Assembly (NCBI GenBank): GCA_965227455.1
Contig: OZ245752.1
Location: 2,914,001 to 2,978,000, forward strand
Source of the DNA: JABDIP01 sp965227455
GTDB lineage: Bacteria; Pseudomonadota; Alphaproteobacteria; DSM-16000; Inquilinaceae
Length of the DNA: 64,000 nt
Reading direction: 5' to 3'
A program made the translations under genes and the position numbers. Under the pieces are notes generated by a model. It was not told where the DNA came from. It searched no databases and saw only the letters and a program-made list of their open reading frames with translations. Below, piece by piece: positions 18,983 to 28,131 of the stretch (positions are counted from its first letter, which is position 1; every line of letters starts with the position of its first letter).

Positions 18983-20596
18983 ATGATCCCCGCCCAACCC
19001 CGGTCGAACCGGTGGCACCCCCTGAGATTTGCGGACATGAATATCGGTCGCAAGCTTGTTACGATCGTCATCCTGTGCGTCGGTGCGGGATTCATGGTGA
19101 TGATCGGCGTGCAGATCACCGGGACGCGGGCAGACCTTCACAATCTGGCCTACTACCACAGCCTTGAGGTGACTGAACTCTTGGCGGATTCGGTCGCCGG
19201 CGGCGTTCGATGGCAGCAGCCCGAAGCCGTGGAGCGCTCGTACCAACCATTCCTCGATGGAAGCCAGACCAAACTCGTCAGCGTCGTTGCACTCGACATC
19301 GACGGCCAGGTGCTCGCTGCCCACGATTCCGGAGCCCTGCGGGGCGTCGATCTTAGCTTGGCAATCGAGGACGCGCAGGAGGTGCTGAGGCACGACGACT
19401 TGTATTCCGTGCGAGCATCCGACCATATCGTCGTTGTTGCGCCGGTCCTTATAGGGCGAGAACAGACTCGCGTGGGAACACTCGCCGTCGCCTGGAGCCT
19501 TGTCGATCTCAACGCGCTGATCAGCGCCAATCTCGATCGACAGGGTATCCTCGCCGGCTTCTCACTTGTCGCCCTGGTCGTCATCTTGCTGGCCTTGCTC
19601 AGCTACATCGTAAGCCTGCCGCTGAAGGCGGTCAGCCGCGCCACCATGCTGATCGCCCAATCGGAGACGGCCGTCCCAATTCCGGAAACCAGGCGGCGCG
19701 ACGAGATCGGCGAGATGGCGCGAGCTCTGGAAGTCTTCAAGCAACACCTGGAAATGATCGACGAGATGTCTGATGCACAGGAGGAGCATCGTCGGCAGTT
19801 ATCGGAAGCGCTGGAGAACGAACGTAAGTACAACGCGCTTCACCGCGAATTCGTGGCCATGGCCTCGCATGAGTTCCGCACGCCGCTGGCGATCATCGAT
19901 GGCGCGGCACAGAGGATAATCCGGCGCGCCGAACGCATGACTCCAGAGGAATTGCTCGAGCGAGTCGGCAAGATCCGACATGCCGTCAGCCGCATGATCG
20001 GGCTGATCGACAGCACCCTGAGTGCCTCTCGCATGGAGGCGGGGCGCGTCGAACTTTCTGTCGAGCTCTGCAGCCTCAAGAAGATCCTTGAGGGTGTCTG
20101 CAATCGCCAACAGGAAATCGCGCCCGAGCACCGCATCCAGTACTCGCTGGAAAACGCACCGGACCTGATCATCGCCGACCCCAGGCACCTGGATCAGATC
20201 CTCACCAACCTGCTGTCCAACGCGGTCAAATACTCTCCGCAGAAGGGGCCCGTCGAGGTCAAAGCCACAAGGGAGGGCGAAATGGCGGCGATCAGTGTCC
20301 GTGACTACGGGGTCGGGATTCCGAAGGACGAATTGCCGAAACTCTTCGAGCGCTTTTTTCGCGCAAGCACGTCCACCGGAATTCCGGGAACCGGTATCGG
20401 GCTGAATCTCGTCAAGGAGCTCATCGAGATGCACGGCGGGTCCATTGACGTCGTGAGCACGGAGCGGGACGGCTCCACTTTCACCATCCATGTGCCGGTC
20501 AACGGGCCGGCAGGCGGCGACGAGGCAGTCCAATCATCCAACCACCAAGCCGGCCTCGCCGAGGCCCGTATCCGCCCAGCCGCGGAATGCCGATAA
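18983..20596 (+). CDS. HAMP-domain sensor histidine kinase
   Basis: 537-residue kinase. There are two membrane helices (about 23-45 and 189-213) with a periplasmic sensor of about 140 residues between them. A HAMP domain (about 210-265) and a coiled linker follow. The phosphoacceptor His is about 296 in ASHEFRTPL. ATP-binding boxes are N (LTNLLSNAVKYS, about 408-418), G1 (DYGVGIP, 441-447), F (FERFFR) and G2 (GTGIGLNLV). The tail after residue 505 is low-complexity. It likely phosphorylates the two receiver proteins encoded just downstream. Confidence 0.93.
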   Translation: MIPAQPRSNRWHPLRFADMNIGRKLVTIVILCVGAGFMVMIGVQITGTRADLHNLAYYHSLEVTELLADSVAGGVRWQQPEAVERSYQPFLDGSQTKLVSVVALDIDGQVLAAHDSGALRGVDLSLAIEDAQEVLRHDDLYSVRASDHIVVVAPVLIGREQTRVGTLAVAWSLVDLNALISANLDRQGILAGFSLVALVVILLALLSYIVSLPLKAVSRATMLIAQSETAVPIPETRRRDEIGEMARALEVFKQHLEMIDEMSDAQEEHRRQLSEALENERKYNALHREFVAMASHEFRTPLAIIDGAAQRIIRRAERMTPEELLERVGKIRHAVSRMIGLIDSTLSASRMEAGRVELSVELCSLKKILEGVCNRQQEIAPEHRIQYSLENAPDLIIADPRHLDQILTNLLSNAVKYSPQKGPVEVKATREGEMAAISVRDYGVGIPKDELPKLFERFFRASTSTGIPGTGIGLNLVKELIEMHGGSIDVVSTERDGSTFTIHVPVNGPAGGDEAVQSSNHQAGLAEARIRPAAECR

Positions 20597-20612
20597 TTCG
20601 AAAGAGACCAAA

Positions 20613-21047
20613 ATGGCGAAGATTCTTTGCGTTGAGGACGAACCTGACATCCAGTGCGACATTGTCGAAGAGCTGTCCGACGCCGGTCACATCGTCACAA
20701 CGGCGACAACCGGCGAGGAAGGGCTGGCTGCGATCGCCGAGAATGAATTCGATCTGATCATTTGCGATAGCCTCATGCCTGTCATGACCGGGTTGGAGTT
20801 CTTTGAGAAACTTCGAAACGAATATCCGGAACTGAACGAAATTCCTTTTGTGTTTCTCTCCGCTCATGCCGACAAGACACATGTCGATGATGGCTTGGAA
20901 CGCGGCGCCGATGCCTATCTGACAAAGCCCGTCGACTTTTCCGAGCTCCTGCAAACCATCAATTCCCTGCTCGGTCGAGGGCGCTTGTCCAACCGTGGAG
21001 CCAGCGGCGACACCTCGGACAACACTGACTACCCAATACGGAACTGA
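20613..21047 (+). CDS. Single-domain response regulator
   Basis: 144 residues with a receiver domain only. The acidic pocket is in CVEDEPD, the phosphoacceptor is Asp52 in ICDSLMP, the Ser/Thr is in FLSAHAD and the Lys is 105 in YLTKPVDF. The start ATG 20613 is chosen over an upstream frame that overlaps the kinase gene. The last 25 residues are polar. Lacking an output domain, it probably works by protein contact or as a phosphate sink between the kinase and the larger receiver protein 5 bases downstream. Confidence 0.92.
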   Translation: MAKILCVEDEPDIQCDIVEELSDAGHIVTTATTGEEGLAAIAENEFDLIICDSLMPVMTGLEFFEKLRNEYPELNEIPFVFLSAHADKTHVDDGLERGADAYLTKPVDFSELLQTINSLLGRGRLSNRGASGDTSDNTDYPIRN

Positions 21048-21052
21048 TCGCC

Positions 21053-22762
21053 ATGACGGCCAAGATCTTATGCATCGAAGACGAGCCGGAAATCCGCCAA
21101 GCGATCGTGGAGGAACTGCAGGACGCAGGTTATGAGACCGCTGAGGCCGACAACGGCCAATCGGGACTCGCCACGATCGTCGCCATTCAGCCGGATATCG
21201 TCCTGTGTGATATCAATATGCCGGTGATGGACGGCACCGAGCTGCTGACGAATCTGCGGGAGAACCATACCGATCTGGCGGACATGCCGTTCGTGTTCCT
21301 GACGGCGCAGGCCGATCGCAGCGCCGTGCTGACCGGCAAGAAGCTGGGTGCCGACGACTATCTGACCAAGCCGATCGATTTCGAGCTGCTGCTGGCAACG
21401 GTAGAAGCGAGATTGGGCCAGGTCGAGCGCATGGAGGCAAAAAAGGAAAGACAGTTCGTCCGGCTCTACAAAACCGTCGCCGTGCCCAATTCGACAGCTG
21501 AGGGCGACGCGGCCGCGAGCGTGCCGCGGACGGAAGACGGCGCCGCAACGGGTTCGGCTGTCGATCCCGAAACGCGCAGCAAGCTGATATCTCTGGCCGA
21601 GGCGAATGGAGGCAAGATCGCCGCCGGCCGGCTGCAGTTCATAGGGCTTGACGTGATCCGGACCGAGTTCGGGGATCGATGGCCGGCCTTCGCGACGCGG
21701 ATCTATGACATAGCGGAAAAGACCATCGCCAGACGGATCGATGAGGTCGACGTCTTCCGCCGTGACGAAAACAACAACTACGTGATCTGTTTCGCCCAAC
21801 TCAGCGAGGCGGAAGCGTCCTTCAAGGCCGACCGGATCGCGGAGGAAATCCGCGAAAAGATCCTTGGAGCCTGCGGGCCCGAGGGCGACTCCGCCACCTC
21901 CGCGGGCCAAATGGACCGGAACGCGCAGGCCCCTCTCGATGCATCCTGCGCCGCACAGGTCTCGCGCTCCCTGCGATCGGAAGTCCACTCCATCGCCTTG
22001 TCATTGGAGGAAGTGGAACAGACCGAAAGTGTGTTCAATGTCGTCGTTGCGCGCCTGGACCAGGCGGCATCCGTCAACCGTCTGGCACAGGAAACGACGC
22101 TGAAGGACATCTTCGAGTCCTGCCGGATGCGGACGACCCCCATCGAATTGCGGAATGGCAGCGAAACACTATTCCGGCTTTCCAGGTTCGACGAGCGGAC
22201 GCAGCTCAAGGTCGACGGGCTCATGGCCGGACAAAGAAATACCGGCGACCTTGTTGCCGAACTCGACATGCTGCGGATCGGGCAGGTGGCGGAACAGATC
22301 TATGGCCGCCCCGCGACCTCGAAGTTCATCGAGATCGTCGAGATCGGCTTTTCGACTCTCGAGAACCGCCGCCATCAGGAAAAACTGGTGGAATTGCTCG
22401 AGACCCTGGACGGCCCCATTCCCAACGCCATCGCCTTCAAGCTGACGGGCATACCGGACTCCATCTTCCCATCGAAGCTTGCCGCCCTGGCCGGAATCCT
22501 TAGGCCGCATTGCCGCACGCTGGTCATCGATCTCGACCGCCCGGCTCTCGGCAACATCGACCCCGTGGAACTGCGCACGCCCATCGTGGCCTGCCGGTTC
22601 GACAGGCTCTCGACCACCCTTCAGAAAGCACCGGAGCGACTCAAGTCCCTGATCGGCCAGGTGCACAAGGGCAAGGCCCGCTTCCTGGTGCACGGCATCC
22701 CCGAGATGGAACAGAAGATGCGCGTCGCGAAAACCGGCGCCGATCTGCTCTGCATGTCCTGA
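21053..22762 (+). CDS. Response regulator with degenerate GGDEF- and EAL-like domains
   Basis: 569 residues. The receiver (1-125) has the acidic pair in CIEDEPE, phosphoacceptor Asp53 (LCDINMP) and Lys106 (YLTKPIDF). Residues about 195-270 resemble a GGDEF fold: VDVFRRDENNNYVICFAQLS stands where active proteins have R-x-GGDEF, so the active site is absent. Residues about 400-569 resemble an EAL fold (IVEIGFSTLENRR near its start, FLVHGIPEMEQKMRVAKTGAD near its end) but lack the EAL triad. It is therefore probably an enzymatically dead c-di-GMP-type protein used for binding. The receiver assignment is firm; the C-terminal reading is moderate. Last gene of the signalling operon. Confidence 0.8.
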   Translation: MTAKILCIEDEPEIRQAIVEELQDAGYETAEADNGQSGLATIVAIQPDIVLCDINMPVMDGTELLTNLRENHTDLADMPFVFLTAQADRSAVLTGKKLGADDYLTKPIDFELLLATVEARLGQVERMEAKKERQFVRLYKTVAVPNSTAEGDAAASVPRTEDGAATGSAVDPETRSKLISLAEANGGKIAAGRLQFIGLDVIRTEFGDRWPAFATRIYDIAEKTIARRIDEVDVFRRDENNNYVICFAQLSEAEASFKADRIAEEIREKILGACGPEGDSATSAGQMDRNAQAPLDASCAAQVSRSLRSEVHSIALSLEEVEQTESVFNVVVARLDQAASVNRLAQETTLKDIFESCRMRTTPIELRNGSETLFRLSRFDERTQLKVDGLMAGQRNTGDLVAELDMLRIGQVAEQIYGRPATSKFIEIVEIGFSTLENRRHQEKLVELLETLDGPIPNAIAFKLTGIPDSIFPSKLAALAGILRPHCRTLVIDLDRPALGNIDPVELRTPIVACRFDRLSTTLQKAPERLKSLIGQVHKGKARFLVHGIPEMEQKMRVAKTGADLLCMS

Positions 22763-22815
22763 CGGCTGCGATTTCCGCTACCGCCATCTCCCGGCAATGT
22801 TCCTAAAATGCTATG

Positions 22816-22836
22816 CTTCCCCCAAAGCGGGGGAGG
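22816..22836 (+). promoter_or_regulatory. Hairpin covering the Shine-Dalgarno of the next gene
   Basis: Arms 22816-22823 (CTTCCCCC) and 22829-22836 (GGGGGAGG) pair over 8 positions with one G-U pair and a 5-base loop. The right arm is itself the ribosome-binding site for ATG 22844, so the fold would block translation when closed. Confidence 0.5.
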
Positions 22837-22843
22837 CATGGGC

Positions 22844-24115
22844 ATGGCAAATCAGGTCCGGGAGGTGGCGACGGCGCTGAAGAGGCTGTTCGATCCGGGT
22901 GACTGGATCTCCATCAAGCCGCAGCTCGATCCCTCCTCTGCCCTGTTGTCCCTCGATTACAAGCCGGAACCGGGCGAGGTTATGCTGCGGCTCGGCGTCG
23001 GGGGCTTCGTCTTCGTTGTCGCGTCGATCGTCTTCATGGTGATCGACGACGAGGTCGGCATCATGGTGGCCCTCGGCTTCGGGTTCTTCGGCCTGCTCAA
23101 CATCATCCTTGGCGTGCTGAAGAGCCGGTTCGAGAAGTCGATGCTGTTCACCGGCCACGACGTACTGGTCAAGACGCGGGGGCTGTTCGGCCGCCGGGAG
23201 TGGCGCGAACCGCTCGCCAATTACCGCGGCGTCCGCCTGCGCGAGCAGCATACGCGCGACCAGGGCGTCGGCAACGTCTCCAGCACCAAGACCTACCATG
23301 TGATCGAACTGGTCCATGCGAATGCGGCCCGGACGCTGCCGCTCTATGTGCGGCAGGGCGCAGACTCGCCGCGCGACATCCAGGAGGCCTTCGCCAGGCG
23401 CTTCGACCTGCCGGCCCTGGCGCCGGACGGCGGCGGCGAGACGGCCCGCGCCGCCGACGCCCTGGACGCGCCGCTCTCCGCACAGCCGGCCGTCCATCCG
23501 GGCCCGCCGCCATCAGGGGTCCGGCTCCGCCAACAGGATGGCGCCATCCGTATTATCGTCGGGCCAGGCAAGCTGGGAGCCGTCTTTGCAGTGATCTTCT
23601 GGATTTCCATACCGCTGGTCTTTGGCGGCATCGGATACATGGTCGAGCCGGTGTTCGGGCTGATGGCCGGCGGGATGGCAGTGCTTTTCGTGGTGATCAT
23701 GTTCGGTCTTTCCAGGCTGTTCGCCACCAAGACCAGCAAGGAGTTATCGGCCCTGGTGGTGGAGCCGGACCGGATCTGGATCGACCGTCCGGAGCTCGAC
23801 GACCGCTTCGCCAAGTTCGCCCGGCGCATCTTCTCGGCCATCAGCGGACACGACGTGCAGGCCACCGCGCGACCGCCGGAGACGATCCCGCGGCAGGCCA
23901 TCGAGCAGATCCGGGTCGACACCTATACCAGCCACTACAGTGGCTCTTCGTTCGGCTCCGGCGACGGTACGACTACGGTCCATGATCGCCTGGTGATCGA
24001 AGGCGACGGCGGCCGCATAGCCTTTATCGGCAGCCAGTTCGACAAGAAGAGGCTGGAATGGGTCCGCGACTATCTCCGCCACGAGCTGGCCGGCGGCCAA
24101 TCGGCTGGCTTCTGA
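22844..24115 (+). CDS. Membrane protein of unknown function with internal duplication
   Basis: 423 residues, not recognised. The protein has two similar halves. Each half has a pair of membrane helices (LGVGGFVFVVASIVFMVI with VGIMVALGFGFFGLLNIILG; then FAVIFWISIPLVFGGIGYM with GLMAGGMAVLFVVIMFG), followed by a soluble domain of strands that could be PH-like (HDVLVKTRGLFGRREW; later LVVEPDRIWIDRPEL). A Pro/Ala-rich linker joins them. ATG 22844 has GGAGG at proper spacing; ATG 22838 is too close to it and 22808 lacks a site. It follows the signalling operon by 81 bases, in the same direction. Confidence 0.75.
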   Translation: MANQVREVATALKRLFDPGDWISIKPQLDPSSALLSLDYKPEPGEVMLRLGVGGFVFVVASIVFMVIDDEVGIMVALGFGFFGLLNIILGVLKSRFEKSMLFTGHDVLVKTRGLFGRREWREPLANYRGVRLREQHTRDQGVGNVSSTKTYHVIELVHANAARTLPLYVRQGADSPRDIQEAFARRFDLPALAPDGGGETARAADALDAPLSAQPAVHPGPPPSGVRLRQQDGAIRIIVGPGKLGAVFAVIFWISIPLVFGGIGYMVEPVFGLMAGGMAVLFVVIMFGLSRLFATKTSKELSALVVEPDRIWIDRPELDDRFAKFARRIFSAISGHDVQATARPPETIPRQAIEQIRVDTYTSHYSGSSFGSGDGTTTVHDRLVIEGDGGRIAFIGSQFDKKRLEWVRDYLRHELAGGQSAGF

Positions 24116-24293
24116 TGTCGCGTCACCGCAGGGCGAACAGGCGGCACCGGCCCGAGTGCAAACGGATCGATTGGCATGTAGATTCCAAGGATCATGAAAC
24201 GTCGGCGATCGGGCCAGGGCACCCCGTGATGCCCTGGCCGATCGCACCGGCGCCTCCCGAGATCGGACGCAGCAACCTGTCGGAGGCAAACCG

Positions 24294-25628
24294 ATGACCA
24301 CAGATATCCATGGCAACCTCATAACCGGTGCCTCCGAGAAGGCGGCCGACCTCTACGGCAAGGCGACGGAAGAGTTCGCCCTCTATGTCGGCGACCCGAT
24401 CGCCACCCTGGCCGCAGCGGTCGGGGACAGCCCCGGCTTCGCCATGGCGCATCTGGCCAATGCCCACCTCCATCTGGCCGGCTCCGACAAGCCGGGCGTG
24501 GACGTTGCCGTTGCCGCCCTCGATGCCGTTTCCGGCCTGATGCTGAGCGATCGCGAGCAGGCCCATGCGGCCTCGGTGCGATCCTTCGTGGAGGGCGAAT
24601 TCGAACGCGGACATGAGCAGCTGGAAAAGATCGTGCTGGACCATCCGCGCGACCTGGTGGCGGTGCAGACCGCCCATCTGTGGGATTTCCTGCTGGGCGA
24701 CGCCCGCAGGCTGCGGGAACGCATCGCGATGGTGTTGCCGCACTGGACCGAATCCGATCGCGACTATCACGCCCTGCATGGCATGCATGCCTTCGGGCTG
24801 GAGGAATGCGGCCACTACGAGCAGGCCGAGGAGAGCGGCCGCATGGCGGTCGGTCTGAATCCGCGCGACTCCTGGGCCCAGCATGCGGTGGCCCATGTGC
24901 TGGAGATGCAGGGCCGGGTCGAAGACGGGATCGCCTGGATGCGCGGCAATCAGGATGGCTGGGCGCCAGAGAATTTCTTCGCCGTTCACAATTGGTGGCA
25001 TTTGGCCCTGTATCACCTGGACCGGGGCGAGATGGACGAGGTGCTGGCGCTCTATGACGGGCCGATCCGCCAAGACCGCTCGACGGTGATGCTGGACATG
25101 GTCGACGCCTCGGCGATGCTGTGGCGGCTCTACCTTCGCGGCGTCGATGTCGCCGACCGCGTCTCGGCCCTGGCCGATGACTGGGCGCCGTTCGCCGAAG
25201 ACGGCTACTACGCCTTCAACGACGCCCATGCGGTAATGGCGTTTGTCGCCGCCGGTCGCGATGCCGAGGCCGACCGCACCCTCGCGACCATGGAATGCCA
25301 GGTCGGCGGCGGCGGCACCAATGCCATGATGACGGAGCAGGTCGGCCTGCCGGTGGCCCGCGCCTTCCGCGCCTTCGGTCATGGCGACTACGCCGCCACG
25401 GTCGAGCACCTGCGGCCGATCCGGTCGATCGCCAACCGCTTCGGCGGCAGCCACGCCCAGCGGGACGTCATCGACCTCACCCTGATCGAGGCGGCGATCC
25501 GCGGCGGCGACACCGCCACCGCAAGGGCCTTCACCGCCGAGCGCCTGGCCCGCAAACCCACCAGCCCGCTGGGCGCCCTGCTGGCACGCCGGGCCGAGGA
25601 CATGGTCGCCGGTGGAGCCTTGCAATGA
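24294..25628 (+). CDS. TTC38-like tetratricopeptide repeat protein
   Basis: 444-residue helical repeat protein resembling the tetratricopeptide-repeat-38 family. Typical segments are HGMHAFGLEECGHYEQAEESGRMA, WAQHAVAHVLEMQGRVEDGIAWM and FFAVHNWWHLALYHLDRGEMDEVLALYD. No signal peptide or membrane helix is seen, so it is cytoplasmic. The function of bacterial members is not established. GGAGG precedes the ATG. Its stop overlaps the next start (ATGA), linking it to a GNAT acetyltransferase. Confidence 0.85.
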   Translation: MTTDIHGNLITGASEKAADLYGKATEEFALYVGDPIATLAAAVGDSPGFAMAHLANAHLHLAGSDKPGVDVAVAALDAVSGLMLSDREQAHAASVRSFVEGEFERGHEQLEKIVLDHPRDLVAVQTAHLWDFLLGDARRLRERIAMVLPHWTESDRDYHALHGMHAFGLEECGHYEQAEESGRMAVGLNPRDSWAQHAVAHVLEMQGRVEDGIAWMRGNQDGWAPENFFAVHNWWHLALYHLDRGEMDEVLALYDGPIRQDRSTVMLDMVDASAMLWRLYLRGVDVADRVSALADDWAPFAEDGYYAFNDAHAVMAFVAAGRDAEADRTLATMECQVGGGGTNAMMTEQVGLPVARAFRAFGHGDYAATVEHLRPIRSIANRFGGSHAQRDVIDLTLIEAAIRGGDTATARAFTAERLARKPTSPLGALLARRAEDMVAGGALQ

Positions 25629-26230
25629 ACGATACCGAACCGGAACCCGCCACGACCGCCGGCCCAGCCATCATCCGGCCCGCGACCCGCGAGGACTCCG
25701 CGGCCATCGCCGAGCTGTTCCTGATCTCCTCGGACGGGCTGGCGGAATACATCTGGAGCGGCATCGATGCGCCCGGCCTGTCGCTGATCGAGATCGGGGC
25801 CCAGCGCTATGCCCGCGAGGATTTCGCGTTTTCCTACCGGAATTGCCGGATGGCGATCGTCGGCGATGCCATTGCCGGCATGGTCCACAGCTTCGAGATG
25901 CCGGAGAGCGACGAGGTCGAGACCGACGACCCGGTCCTGCGACCCTATATGGAACTGGAGGACCCTGGCAGCCTCTACATCTCCGGCATCGCGGTGCATC
26001 CGGACTTTCGCAATGCCGGCATCGGCACGCTCCTGCTGGAGGCCGCCCATGACGAGGCTCGCCGGCTGGGATTCCCCCGGGTCAGCCTGATCTGCTTCGA
26101 GCAGAATGCGGGTGCGATGCGGCTCTATCGCCGGCACGCGTACGAAGAGAAGGACCGTCGCCCCATCGTCCCGCACCCGACCCTGCACTACACCGAGGGC
26201 GACGCCATCCTGATGGTGAAGTCGCTCTAG
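25625..26230 (+). CDS. GNAT family N-acetyltransferase
   Basis: 201-residue acetyltransferase. The acetyl-CoA-binding core is LYISGIAVHPDFRNAGIGTLLLEAAHDEA (motif A with R-x-x-G-I-G), then VSLICFEQNAGAMRLYRRHAYEEKDRRP (motif B). The start ATG 25625 overlaps the TPR gene stop; a longer frame is only the shadow of that gene. Substrate unknown; the pairing with the TPR protein suggests a shared process. Confidence 0.9.
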   Translation: MNDTEPEPATTAGPAIIRPATREDSAAIAELFLISSDGLAEYIWSGIDAPGLSLIEIGAQRYAREDFAFSYRNCRMAIVGDAIAGMVHSFEMPESDEVETDDPVLRPYMELEDPGSLYISGIAVHPDFRNAGIGTLLLEAAHDEARRLGFPRVSLICFEQNAGAMRLYRRHAYEEKDRRPIVPHPTLHYTEGDAILMVKSL

Positions 26231-26241
26231 GACCCTCGTGC

Positions 26242-27186
26242 CTAGCGGAACAGGGTGGAGATGCTGGACCCGCTGTGGATCGCCTGGATGGCGTCCGCGA
26301 AAAGTCGGGTGACCGAGCAGACTTCGATCCTGTCGATCTGCTTCTCCGGCGGCAGCGGGATCGAGTCGGTCACCACCAGCGACCGCAGCTTCGAGTCGGC
26401 GATGCGCTCGACCGCCTGTCCGGACAGCACCGGATGCACCGCCGCTGCCTCGACCGATTTGGCCCCGTGCTCGAATAGGAACGCCATCGCCTCCATCAAG
26501 GTGCCGCCGCTGGCGATCTCGTCGTCGACGATCAGGGCGTGCTTGCCGGCCACGTCGCCGATCAGGGCGACCGCCTGCGGCTTCTCGTCGTCGCCGTCGC
26601 GGCGCTTGTCGACGATGGCGATCGGCAGGTCGAGCCGGTTGGCATAGCCGCCGATCTCCTTGGCCTCGCCGACATCGCCGGCGACCAGCACATGATCGGT
26701 GAGATCGCGGTTCTCGCGCAGATGGTCGCACAGGATCGGCGCCGCCCGGAGGTGGTCGACGGGTATGCGGAAGAACCCCTGCACCTGCGGCGCATGCAGG
26801 TCCATGGTCAGCACCCGGTCCGCCCCCGCGGTCTCCAACAGGTCGGCCATCAGACGGGCGGTGATGGAGATGCGCGGCTGGTCCTTCTTGTCGGAGCGGG
26901 CGTAGGGAAAATAGGGCACGACCGCCGTGATCCGCCGCGCCGAGGCGTGCTTCAAAGCATCGATGGTGATCAGCAGTTCCAGGATGCCGTCGGAGACCGG
27001 CGGGCAGGATGGCTGGATCACGAACGCGTCCGTCTCCCGGACGTTCTCCTCGATCTGCACCAGGATGTTCTCGTTGGAGAACCGGACAACCCGGGTCTTG
27101 CACAAATCGACGCCGATCTGCCGGCAGACCTGCTCCGCGAATGCCGGGTGGGCCGAGCCGCTGATGATCCGAATCGTATCGACCAT
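26242..27186 (-). CDS. prs: Ribose-phosphate pyrophosphokinase
   Basis: 314-residue PRPP synthetase, which makes phosphoribosyl pyrophosphate from ribose 5-phosphate and ATP for nucleotide, His and Trp synthesis. Family features are FSNENILVQIEENVRETDAFVIQ near the N terminus, VVPYFPYARSDKKDQPR (flexible loop and ATP contacts), MDLHAPQVQGFF and the PRPP-binding loop ALIVDDEIASGGTL. An AGGGGG site precedes ATG 27186. It converges on the acetyltransferase gene. The IVDDEIASGGT form and the short length suggest a divergent member, so a second prs may exist elsewhere. Confidence 0.93.
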   Translation of the reverse strand: MVDTIRIISGSAHPAFAEQVCRQIGVDLCKTRVVRFSNENILVQIEENVRETDAFVIQPSCPPVSDGILELLITIDALKHASARRITAVVPYFPYARSDKKDQPRISITARLMADLLETAGADRVLTMDLHAPQVQGFFRIPVDHLRAAPILCDHLRENRDLTDHVLVAGDVGEAKEIGGYANRLDLPIAIVDKRRDGDDEKPQAVALIGDVAGKHALIVDDEIASGGTLMEAMAFLFEHGAKSVEAAAVHPVLSGQAVERIADSKLRSLVVTDSIPLPPEKQIDRIEVCSVTRLFADAIQAIHSGSSISTLFR

Positions 27187-27332
27187 GGGCGTCCCCCTTC
27201 CGAATCACGCGTGGCGGCAGCGCCGCCCTTCTAGCGCATCCGGCGCGAAAAAGCGCCCGTCGTTCTAATCCGTCAGCCGCCAGGCCGATAGGAAGGCTTC
27301 GGGGCCGGATTTCAGCACCGAGGCCCGTTGGC

Positions 27333-28076
27333 CTACCGGTATTCCGGATTGGCGAAATCGAAGCGGCAGCCGGCGGTCCAGGCGGCGCGCTGGTTGCCAT
27401 GGGCCGGGATGCCACCGGCATCGACGATCATCCGCGCCATGTGCAGCAGGTTCCAGGTCATGAAGGTGGTGTTGCGGTTGGTGAAGTCGTTCTCCGGCCC
27501 GCCGGAGCCCTCGTCCAGATAGGACGGTCCAGGCCCCGCCTCGCCCAGCCAGCCGGCATCGGCCTGGGGCGGAATGACATAGCCCAGATGTTGCAGCGAG
27601 TAGAGCACGTTCATCGAGCAATGCTTGGCGCCGTCCTCGTTGCCGGTGACCAGGCAACCGCCGACCTTGCCGTAATAGGCGTATTGCCCGGCATCGTTGA
27701 GCTGGCTGGAATTCGCATAGAGCCGCTCGATCACCTTGGTGCAGACCGAGGATTTCTCGCCCAGCCAGATCGGCGTGGTCAGCACCAGGATATGCGCCGC
27801 CTGCACCTTCTCGTAGATCGCCGGCCAGTCATCCTTGTCCCAGCCATGTTCGGTCATGTCGCCATAGACGCCATAGGCGATGTCGTGGTCGACGGCGCGC
27901 ACCGCATCCACGCTCACCCCGTTCTTCTCCATGATGGTGCGCGCGATGCGGACCAGACCGTCGGTGTGGGACGGCTCGGGTGAGCGTTTCAGCGTGCAGT
28001 TGATGAACAGCGCCTTGAGATCGGAGAAATCCCATTTGCTCTCGGTGCACCATTTTTCCTGTTGCTCGTTCAGCAT
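27333..28076 (-). CDS. Flavodoxin-fold NAD(P)H-dependent FMN reductase-like protein
   Basis: 247-residue flavodoxin-fold protein. The phosphate-binding start is KALFINCTLKRSPEPSHTDGL; the isoalloxazine loops are LVLTTPIWLGEKSS and KVGGCLVTGNEDGAKHC. It resembles NADPH-dependent FMN reductases and NAD(P)H-quinone reductases of the cytoplasm. GGAAG lies upstream of ATG 28076. It is separated from prs by a gap of 146 bases in which I see nothing distinct. Confidence 0.85.
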   Translation of the reverse strand: MLNEQQEKWCTESKWDFSDLKALFINCTLKRSPEPSHTDGLVRIARTIMEKNGVSVDAVRAVDHDIAYGVYGDMTEHGWDKDDWPAIYEKVQAAHILVLTTPIWLGEKSSVCTKVIERLYANSSQLNDAGQYAYYGKVGGCLVTGNEDGAKHCSMNVLYSLQHLGYVIPPQADAGWLGEAGPGPSYLDEGSGGPENDFTNRNTTFMTWNLLHMARMIVDAGGIPAHGNQRAAWTAGCRFDFANPEYR

Positions 28077-28131
28077 GATCCGCTTCCAGTCTGTTCAGGT
28101 TCAGTGTTCGCGATGGGTTGCCCGGCGGGGC

